From positions 1 through 6,505 of the forward strand of contig SVQS01000111.1 in NCBI GenBank assembly GCA_015065205.1: a DNA stretch of 6,505 nucleotides, read 5' to 3'. The notes under the pieces were generated by a model. It had not been told where the DNA came from. It saw only the letters and a list, made by a program, of their open reading frames with translations, and ran no database searches. Of the stretch, positions 1-4,099 are shown in pieces; positions within the stretch are counted from its first letter, which is position 1, and every line of letters starts with the position of its first letter. Made by a program: the position numbers and the translations under genes. Source of the DNA: Oscillospiraceae bacterium. GTDB lineage: Bacteria; Bacillota; Clostridia; Oscillospirales; CAG-272.

Positions 1-155
1 CGACCATGGCAAGCAAAATTTTGGTTTTGGACCGCGGAACATTGGTGGAAATGGGAACCCATCGCGAGTTGATGGAAAAGCAAGGCATCTACCACAAGCT
101 GTTTACCACGCAAGCAAACCGTTACATAGCAGAGGCGAGCGAAAGAGGGGAATAG
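1..155 (+). CDS. ABC transporter ATP-binding/permease protein, C-terminal fragment
   Basis: Only the last 50 codons are present; reading starts at base 3 and ends at the TAG at 153-155. The fragment opens with TMASKILVLDRGTLVEMGTH and continues through HRELMEKQGIYHKLFTTQANRY. This is the end of the nucleotide-binding domain in exporter-type (ABCB/MsbA-like) half transporters: the segment after the H-loop (the switch histidine, normally in HRLST, would lie just upstream of the window), the strand I-L-V-L-D-x-G, then the G-T-H-x-E-L helix and the terminal Y-x-x-L-x-x-x-Q helix. Such proteins use ATP hydrolysis to export lipids, peptides or drugs across the inner membrane. The substrate cannot be told from this part. 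No terminator hairpin with a T-run follows closely; a degenerate 7-bp tandem repeat begins inside the stop codon. Confidence 0.85.
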   Translation, partial: TMASKILVLDRGTLVEMGTHRELMEKQGIYHKLFTTQANRYIAEASERGE

Positions 156-181
156 TGTAAAGTGCAGAGTGCAGAGTTATA
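154..181. repeat. degenerate 7-bp tandem repeat (AGTGCAG)
   Basis: Four consecutive heptamers can be read: AGTGTAA, AGTGCAG, AGTGCAG and AGTTATA. The middle two are identical, and the first uses the last two bases of the ABC transporter stop codon. The array sits exactly at the gene/intergenic boundary. I see no function in it. Confidence 0.55.
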
Positions 182-190
182 TGTTCTCTT

Positions 191-297
191 GTAGGGTGAA
201 TGGATTGCTTGCAATCTCGTGGCGGCTTGCCGCCTTCCATTAGGTCGTCCGCAAAAAAATGAACAAGTTTTCGCGGACGTGCAATGCACGCCCCTAC
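191..297. repeat. GTAGGG/CCCTAC palindromic intergenic element
   Basis: The element is bounded by GTAGGG (191-196) and its complement CCCTAC (292-297). Inside are four small hairpins. GATTGC and GCAATC flank a TT loop (203-216). GGCGGC and GCCGCC flank a TT loop (221-234). CGTCCGC at 246-252 pairs with GCGGACG at 273-279 around a 20-nt A/T-rich loop. GTGCA and TGCAC flank one A (279-289). This resembles the non-autonomous repeats scattered through gut Firmicutes genomes. It has no coding capacity, and the short open frames across it are not gene-like. Confidence 0.6.
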
Positions 298-313
298 CGT
301 TCAAAACCTTATG

Positions 314-345
314 TGTCTTGTAGGGACCGGCGTCCTCGACGGTCC
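314..345. repeat. second, shorter GTAGGG element
   Basis: The sequence TCTTGTAGGG recurs here (316-325; the same ten bases are at 187-196). It is followed by a hairpin in which GGACCG (324-329) pairs with CGGTCC (340-345). It looks like a half-length or truncated member of the 191-297 family in the same orientation. Confidence 0.45.
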
Positions 346-382
346 AAAAAACGAATGATTATAGCAAAACAACCAATCAGCC

Positions 383-585
383 TGTCATTCTGAGCGAAGA
401 AAAACGCTTGCGTTTTGCGTAGTCGAAGTTTTTGTGAGGGAGTGAGCCAAGGGCGACGATCCGAGCAAAAACCGAGGAGCGTAAGCGACGACGGGATATG
501 GCAACGAGCTTTGGTGGCCTGCTTTCACAAAAGTAACATTCCAACCACAAGCCACCGAGATTTCAAGCCATATCCCGCCTCGCCT
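383..585. repeat. clostridial palindromic repeat, copy 1, truncated on the right
   Basis: The left end is TGTCATTCTGAGCGAAG (383-399). Next come a hairpin (AAAACGC and GCGTTTT around TT, 401-416), AGTCGAAGTTTT (421-432) and GGGAGTGAGC. A large inverted repeat follows: CGGGATATGGC at 492-502 pairs with GCCATATCCCG at 567-577, and inside it GGTGGC at 513-518 pairs with GCCACC at 551-556. The last 44 bases of the core (533-576) match copy 2 at 3688-3731 in 37 of 44 positions. Copy 2 goes on for about 100 bases past this core to a CTTCGCTCAGAATGACA end. Copy 1 instead runs straight into the leucine-rich-repeat remnant, so its right end is missing. No transposase is encoded. Confidence 0.75.
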
Positions 586-586
586 A

Positions 587-829
587 ATGGCTCGCGCTTT
601 GACGAGTGTCACCATCCCCGATAATGTCACGAGCATTGGCCTTTATGCGTTCCGGAACTCCTCCTTGACGAATGTCACTTTTGTAAACCCGAACGGTTGG
701 TGGTGTACGAAAGATAAAAATGCCACAAGCGGAACGGATATTTCTGCCGGTGATCTTTCCGACCCCGCAATCGCTGCAGACTATTTGAAATCGACTTACT
801 ACGATTACTTTTGGTACCGCACCGAATAA
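587..829 (+). pseudogene. 3' remnant of a BspA-type leucine-rich-repeat surface protein
   Basis: The frame encodes one and a half LRR_5-type repeats (ALTSVTIPDNVTSIGLYAFR, then SSLTNVTFVNPNGWW). After them comes the tail usual for this family: an S-G-T-x-I turn, a DLSDPAIAADYLK helix and the ending YYDYFWYRTE. Intact BspA-like proteins have many repeats and a signal peptide and are exported to the cell surface. Here only about 78 residues remain, there is no signal sequence, and no convincing ribosome-binding site precedes the ATG at 587. Homology starts at about base 596, right after the truncated palindromic repeat, so the 5' part was lost at that junction. The natural stop (TAA at 827-829) and the following terminator are intact, as expected for the true 3' end of an old gene. 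A functional 80-residue protein is possible but unlikely. Confidence 0.75.
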
Positions 830-838
830 AACAAAATC

Positions 839-869
839 AGCGAGCCGCAAGTGCGGCTCGCTTTCTTCT
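839..869. terminator. bidirectional rho-independent terminator
   Basis: A perfect 10-bp stem (AGCGAGCCGC at 839-848, GCGGCTCGCT at 853-862) with a 4-nt AAGT loop is followed on the + strand by TTCTTCTTTATT. Read from the - strand it is followed by GATTTTGTTTTATT. It therefore serves the leucine-rich-repeat remnant on one side and asnS, whose stop codon is 3 bases beyond the T-run, on the other. Confidence 0.85.
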
Positions 870-872
870 TTA

Positions 873-2252
873 TTACTTCAATTCTTTAGGTGTTCTGGGG
901 TAGAGGAGAACGTCTCTGATGTTGGAAACACCGGTGACGTACATAACCAAACGGTCAAAGCCGATGCCGAATCCGCTGTGGGGAACAGAGCCGTACTTTC
1001 TCAAATCGAGATATTGAGAGTAAGCCGAAACATCCATTCCGCGCGCTTCCATAGCGGCTACGAGCTTGTCGTAGTTTGCTTCTCTTTCGCTGCATCCTAC
1101 AAGCTCACCAATGCCGGGAACGAGCAGGTCGGTAGCCGCAACGGTCTTGCCGTCGTCGTTCTGCTTCATATAGAAGGACTTGATATCCTTGGGATAGTTG
1201 ATAACGAATACGGGCTTTTTGAAGATCTGCTCGGTGAGCCAACGCTCGTGCTCGCTCTGCAGCTCGGCACCCCATTCGGGAGCGAAAGCAAAGTTTGCGC
1301 CCTCTGCCTTTTTGAGGAGCTCGATAGCGTCGGTGTACTCAAGAACTTGGAAATCGGAAGAGGTCAAAAGCTCGAGCTTTTGGCGCAGTCCTTTTTCAAA
1401 GAACTTCTCAAAGAAGTCGATCTCAGAGGAGCAGTTTTCAAGAACGTAACCAACGATGAACTTGATATATTCTTCAATAATTTCAATAATGTCGGGGAGC
1501 TCTGCAAAAGCGACCTCGGGCTCAACCTGCCAGAACTCGGATACGTGACGGGATGTGTTGGAGTTCTCGGCGCGGAAAACGGGACCAAAGGTGTAGATCT
1601 TGCCGAGTGCCATAGCGGCAACCTCGCCCTCAAGCTGACCGGAAACGGTGAGGAACGCTTGCTTGCCGAAGAAATCCTCTGCAAAGTATTCCTCTGCGGT
1701 CTTGGCTGTTGCGTTCCAGGGTTGGGTGGTAACGCGGAATACCTCGCCGCCGCCCTCACAGTCGTTGCCCGTGATCAGGGGCGTGTGAACGTAGGTGTAG
1801 CCGTTGCTCTGGAAATAGAGGTGAGAAGCGGCAGCCAAAGCGGAACGAACGCGTTGAACGTTCATAATGGTGTTGGTTCTCACACGCAGATGGGGCATTG
1901 TGCGCAAAAATTCAAGGCTGTGACGCTTCTTCTGCAAAGGATAGTCAGCAGGGCAGTCGCCAAGAATTTCGTAGGACAGCATTTGCATCTCGCACTTGTT
2001 CATTTCGGATGCAACAATAAGACCGGTCACTTTTACGCCGCAACCGATAACAAAAGCAGTATTTACTTTTATATCCATATTCTCCTTATCGATAACCAAC
2101 TGCAGGTTAGCGGTGCAGGAGCCGTCATTGATTTCAACAAACGAAACGTTCTTCGAGTCGCGGGTGGTTCTAACCCAGCCGCATACGTCAATGGTTTTTC
2201 CAACGTATTCATCCACGTTTGCAAATATCTTCTTGATGTCAACGTGTTTCAT
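873..2252 (-). CDS. asnS: asparagine--tRNA ligase (AsnRS)
   Basis: This is a cytoplasmic class II aminoacyl-tRNA synthetase (class IIb, AspRS-like) that joins asparagine to tRNA-Asn using ATP. The product is 459 residues, close to the usual bacterial length of about 460-470. Residues 18-105 form the N-terminal OB-fold that reads the anticodon (VCGWVRTTRDSKNVSFVEIN). Class II motif 2 is at about 223-246, with FRAENSNTSRH and EFWQVEPE, the AsnRS form of the ATP- and aminoacyl-binding loop. Motif 3 is GFGIGFDRLVMYVTG at 427-441, and the chain ends RDVLLYPRTPKELK. The open frame extends upstream to 2534, but the ATG at 2252 is chosen because it begins the family N-terminus (MKHVDIKKIF). It has an AAAGGA ribosome site about 8 bases upstream, and the promoter starts transcription near 2301, so longer starts would lie outside the message. 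No T-box leader fits in the roughly 50-nt leader. Confidence 0.97.
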   Translation of the reverse strand: MKHVDIKKIFANVDEYVGKTIDVCGWVRTTRDSKNVSFVEINDGSCTANLQLVIDKENMDIKVNTAFVIGCGVKVTGLIVASEMNKCEMQMLSYEILGDCPADYPLQKKRHSLEFLRTMPHLRVRTNTIMNVQRVRSALAAASHLYFQSNGYTYVHTPLITGNDCEGGGEVFRVTTQPWNATAKTAEEYFAEDFFGKQAFLTVSGQLEGEVAAMALGKIYTFGPVFRAENSNTSRHVSEFWQVEPEVAFAELPDIIEIIEEYIKFIVGYVLENCSSEIDFFEKFFEKGLRQKLELLTSSDFQVLEYTDAIELLKKAEGANFAFAPEWGAELQSEHERWLTEQIFKKPVFVINYPKDIKSFYMKQNDDGKTVAATDLLVPGIGELVGCSEREANYDKLVAAMEARGMDVSAYSQYLDLRKYGSVPHSGFGIGFDRLVMYVTGVSNIRDVLLYPRTPKELK

Positions 2253-2307
2253 TCTAAAATTCCTTTCACAAAGAGGATTGGAGAAATATTCTTCCTTCAT
2301 TCTATAA

Positions 2308-2336
2308 ATTGTATCACATTTTTTTGTGGTTGTCAA
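2308..2336 (-). promoter_or_regulatory. sigma-A promoter of asnS
   Basis: Read on the - strand, TTGACA (2336-2331) and TACAAT (2313-2308) are separated by exactly 17 bases. Transcription should start near 2301, giving a leader of about 50 nt before the ATG at 2252. An in-frame upstream ATG at 2300-2298 would be at the very 5' end of the message without a ribosome site, which supports the downstream start. Confidence 0.85.
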
Positions 2337-2381
2337 TATAATGGGTGGGAAAATGGAATGTGATAAATATATTTTAATGGA

Positions 2382-2398
2382 ATATTTTCGGAAAATAT
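2382..2398. promoter_or_regulatory. 17-bp palindrome between divergent promoters, possible operator
   Basis: ATATTTTC (2382-2389) and GAAAATAT (2391-2398) form a perfect 8-1-8 inverted repeat. A further ATATTTT lies 13 bases upstream at 2369-2375. The palindrome is 10 bases before the -35 of the toxin-antitoxin promoter and 45 bases from the -35 of asnS. Phd-family antitoxins bind palindromes near their own promoter, so autoregulation is one reading. The A/T-rich composition means chance or an UP-element is also possible. Confidence 0.4.
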
Positions 2399-2408
2399 CA
2401 AAATTAGG

Positions 2409-2437
2409 TTGACAATATCCTAAAATTTGTGTATAAT
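2409..2437 (+). promoter_or_regulatory. consensus sigma-A promoter of the toxin-antitoxin operon
   Basis: TTGACA (2409-2414) and TATAAT (2432-2437) are both perfect consensus boxes, 17 bases apart. Transcription should start near 2444. The ribosome-binding site AAGGAGG (2454-2460) lies 7 bases before the ATG at 2468. Such a strong promoter and ribosome site fit an antitoxin that must be made in excess and then represses itself. Confidence 0.9.
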
Positions 2438-2467
2438 ATAAGCAACAAATAAAAAGGAGGAAAAGAA

Positions 2468-2710
2468 ATGAACATTGATACCAGAAAAATCGTTTCCATT
2501 TCCGAAGCCAATCAAAATTTTTCTCGCATTGCAAGAATGGTAGATAAGCAAGGAGAACTTTATATTTTCAAAAACAACAAGCCCAAGTACAAATTGGTGG
2601 ATATCGAAAATGATGCCACCATCGAAATGACCGATGATGAGAAAATTGATTTTGTAGCGGCACGTATTCTCAAGCTCTACCGTCCCGCCTTTGAGGAGCT
2701 TGCAAAATGA
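2468..2710 (+). CDS. phd: Phd/YefM-family antitoxin
   Basis: The 80-residue protein is the expected size for this antitoxin family. The N-terminal part (residues 8-47, VSISEANQNFSRIARMVDKQ then GELYIFKNNKPKYKLVDIE) has the Phd/YefM DNA-binding fold: an S-x-x-E-A/x-x-N-F-S-x helix, then a strand pair with N-x-K-P-K-Y. The C-terminal part (about 52-80) is acidic then helical (TDDEKIDFVAARILKLYRPAFEELAK), as expected for the segment that folds on and blocks the toxin. It should bind Doc and repress the operon, with repression tuned by the toxin:antitoxin ratio as known for phage P1 Phd-Doc. Its TGA overlaps the next ATG (ATGA, 2707-2710), the usual translational coupling in these modules. I am confident of the family from sequence pattern and context together. 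Confidence 0.88.
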   Translation: MNIDTRKIVSISEANQNFSRIARMVDKQGELYIFKNNKPKYKLVDIENDATIEMTDDEKIDFVAARILKLYRPAFEELAK

Positions 2711-3084
2711 TCAAATTTAGTCAAGAAAAGGTGCTATTGCTGCACCAACTGATTACCGAAGAAACGGGCGGAGATCCGAATGTGCGCGATATTGCTTTGC
2801 TTGATAGCGCGCTCGAATCTGCATTTGCTACTTTTGGTGGGCAGGAGCTATACCCAACAAAAGAAGAAAAAGGCGCACGTCTCGGGTATGCGCTCATTTC
2901 CAACCACGCATTTGTAGACGGAAACAAGCGAATTGGAATGTATGTTCTTCTTACGTTTCTGGAAACCAATGGTATTAAGATTCGCCCGACAAACGAAGAG
3001 GTTGCGCGTGTCGGTCTTGCTGTCGCCGCAGGAGAAATGAAATATCAAGATTTGTTAGATTGGATTTTGGAGAACGAGGGATAA
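2707..3084 (+). CDS. doc: Doc-type Fic-fold toxin (EF-Tu kinase family)
   Basis: The 125-residue protein matches the size of P1 Doc (126). The active-site loop is HAFVDGNKR, with H67, F69, D71, N73, K74 and R75. This is the Doc variant of the Fic motif, in which a lysine replaces the second glycine of HPFx(D/E)GNGR. In characterised Doc proteins this change turns AMP transfer into phosphorylation of a threonine on EF-Tu, which stops translation. The preceding helix (LDSALESAFATFGGQELYP) and the following helices are also typical. All key residues are present, so the toxin looks active. It has no ribosome site of its own beyond coupling to the antitoxin stop. EF-Tu as target is inferred from the family. 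Confidence 0.93.
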   Translation: MIKFSQEKVLLLHQLITEETGGDPNVRDIALLDSALESAFATFGGQELYPTKEEKGARLGYALISNHAFVDGNKRIGMYVLLTFLETNGIKIRPTNEEVARVGLAVAAGEMKYQDLLDWILENEG

Positions 3085-3095
3085 AATAATCAACA

Positions 3096-3524
3096 ATGAA
3101 AAGAGAATTTTACACAAAATATCCCGAAAATCCGCCCGCGTGGTATTGGAAACGCGGATTGCACGATGCTTTTGTCGTTGGAGTAGAAGTATACGAATTT
3201 CCGTTTGATTACAACAAGTATGTTGGCGAGAAAAACAAATACGACCGTAATATGCTCACGCTTAAAATAGATGCAAGGAGTGCAATGTTTGATTTTGGCG
3301 TCAAGGAGATTCGTTTTTACAACTACAAAATTCTTACCGACGAAATCGACATAATAAACGGCGATCTGTTTTCAAAAAAGAAGATCTGGTGGCTTGCCGA
3401 CCAACTGACCGAGCAGAACGGAAAATACGAATTGGATATTTTGCTTGAGAGTATCGACACACATCAACGGCAATTTCACCTTAAACTTCGCTTTGACCGC
3501 GCAGAGGTGTATAGAAAACAATAA
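3096..3524 (+). CDS. uncharacterised 142-residue protein, third gene of the toxin-antitoxin operon
   Basis: I do not recognise a named family. The protein is soluble, with no signal peptide or membrane segment. It is rich in aromatic and charged residues and reads as mostly beta-strand. It begins MKREFYTKYPENPPAWYWKR, followed by GLHDAFVVGVEVYEF, then NMLTLKIDA, IRFYNYKIL, a WWLADQL motif near residues 98-104, and two final strands (YELDILLES, FHLKLRFDRAEVYRK). It starts 11 bases after the doc stop, with only a distant GAGGG (3076-3080, 15 bases away) as ribosome site, so it probably depends on coupling or is made at lower level. It shares the phd-doc promoter, and the operon terminator follows within 15 bases. 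Possible roles are an extra regulator or partner of the pair, or an unrelated passenger; nothing in the sequence decides this. Confidence 0.85.
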   Translation: MKREFYTKYPENPPAWYWKRGLHDAFVVGVEVYEFPFDYNKYVGEKNKYDRNMLTLKIDARSAMFDFGVKEIRFYNYKILTDEIDIINGDLFSKKKIWWLADQLTEQNGKYELDILLESIDTHQRQFHLKLRFDRAEVYRKQ

Positions 3525-3537
3525 AACATGATAAAAG

Positions 3538-3569
3538 GCAGCATCACCTACGGGTGGTGTTGCTTTTTT
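3538..3569 (+). terminator. terminator of the toxin-antitoxin operon
   Basis: An 11-bp stem (3538-3548 with 3553-3563, two G-T pairs) is closed by a TACG loop, a UNCG-type tetraloop in RNA. Six T residues follow (3564-3569). It begins 14 bases after the stop of the third gene, which confirms that gene as the last of the operon. Confidence 0.92.
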
Positions 3570-3576
3570 GTGAGAA

Positions 3577-3837
3577 TCATCCTTTCGCAGTCGAAGTTTT
3601 GCGGAGTGAGTAACAGAGCAAAGAACCAAAAAACACTTCGTGTTTAGAAGGAATCTCTAAACGAGTTTGGGTGGCTTTTGAATCGATGTAACATCCCGAT
3701 AGAAAGCCACCGAGATTTTAAGCCATATCCCTGCGGAAACACGAAGTGTTTTTTTGCTCTTTGCTTGTTCGCGTGCGCTCAACCCGCGGAAGTTCGACTT
3801 CGGTCGGCACTCGTGCCTCCCTTCGCTCAGAATGACA
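3577..3837. repeat. clostridial palindromic repeat, copy 2, nearly complete
   Basis: The right end CTTCGCTCAGAATGACA (3821-3837) is the exact complement of the left end of copy 1 (383-399). The left end is a decayed version running into AGTCGAAGTTTT (3589-3600). Inside, a 28-bp arm at 3618-3645 pairs with 3737-3764 in 26 of 28 positions. GGTGGCTTT at 3670-3678 pairs with AAAGCCACC at 3703-3711, and the loop contains GATGT and ACATC around one A. The right part holds two more small hairpins (CGAC TTCG GTCG, and GGCAC TC GTGCC). No protein is encoded. It begins just past the operon terminator. Form and ends suggest a MITE-like or REP-like element moved by functions encoded elsewhere. Confidence 0.75.
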
Positions 3838-4050
3838 TACAGAGGGTTTGTTTGGTTTTTGTCGTTAAAAGCGTGGCGGTGTCCCTGACGCCCCTTACCA
3901 AGGCAAAACAACTCTCTTAGCGGATAGGGTCTTGGTGGTGCCTAGCCGCTCGCGAGAGCAAAAGCACACCGCAAGGGTGTGCGCCGACCGTCTATTTGCA
4001 AACTAACGACTCTGTTTTTTTCCTTTTGTGCGAGAGTTCTTGAGGGGAGC
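3838..4050. other. non-coding stretch between repeat copy 2 and the palindrome
   Basis: No gene-like frame is visible. The stretch contains an interrupted stem (AGCGG and TAGG at 3919-3928 opposite CCTA and CCGCT at 3941-3950), the 8-bp palindrome CTCGCGAG (3949-3956), and the weak - strand terminator described separately. A tRNA or other known structured RNA was looked for and not found. Confidence 0.5.
3960..3982 (-). terminator. weak terminator downstream of spoIVB
   Basis: On the - strand a 7-bp stem (3982-3976 with 3970-3964, GCACACC and GGTGTGC, loop CTTGC) is followed by TTTTGCT. The T-run is only four long. It lies about 120 bases beyond the spoIVB stop and could be the actual end point of that transcript, since the nearer 34-bp palindrome has no T-run. 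Confidence 0.45.
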
Positions 4051-4084
4051 GCGAGGGGAACTTCTTGCAAGAAGTTCCCCTCGC
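4051..4084. repeat. perfect 34-bp palindrome next to the spoIVB stop
   Basis: Bases 4051-4067 (GCGAGGGGAACTTCTTG) are exactly complementary to 4068-4084 with no spacer, so a 15-16 bp hairpin can form on either strand. It starts 15 bases beyond the spoIVB stop codon. On the - strand it is followed by GCTCCCCTCAAGAAC rather than a T-run, so it is not a textbook terminator; it may block 3' exonucleases. A diverged partial repeat (TTCTTGAGGGGAGCG, 4037-4051) adjoins it. Confidence 0.8.
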
Positions 4085-4099
4085 ATCTATTCCTTCATT

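Noticed and set aside
154..345. CRISPR-like array
   Set aside because: The heptamer array has no spacers, and the GTAGGG elements are two unequal palindromic units, not regular repeats with unique spacers.
978..2363. Long open frame (461 codons) on the + strand
   Set aside because: It is antisense to asnS, whose motifs, promoter and ribosome site are clear on the other strand. Its translation has no recognisable domain and it has no ribosome site; it is a by-product of asnS codon use.
2253..2534. 94-codon N-terminal extension of asnS
   Set aside because: The frame is open, but it runs upstream of the asnS promoter and into the antitoxin gene, and the added residues do not match AsnRS. The ATG at 2252 has the ribosome site.
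3917..3990. Possible tRNA or structured RNA
   Set aside because: There are two short stems and GC-rich loops, but no acceptor, D, anticodon and T-arm layout, no T-loop consensus and no CCA; the hairpin at 3964-3982 is better read as a weak terminator.
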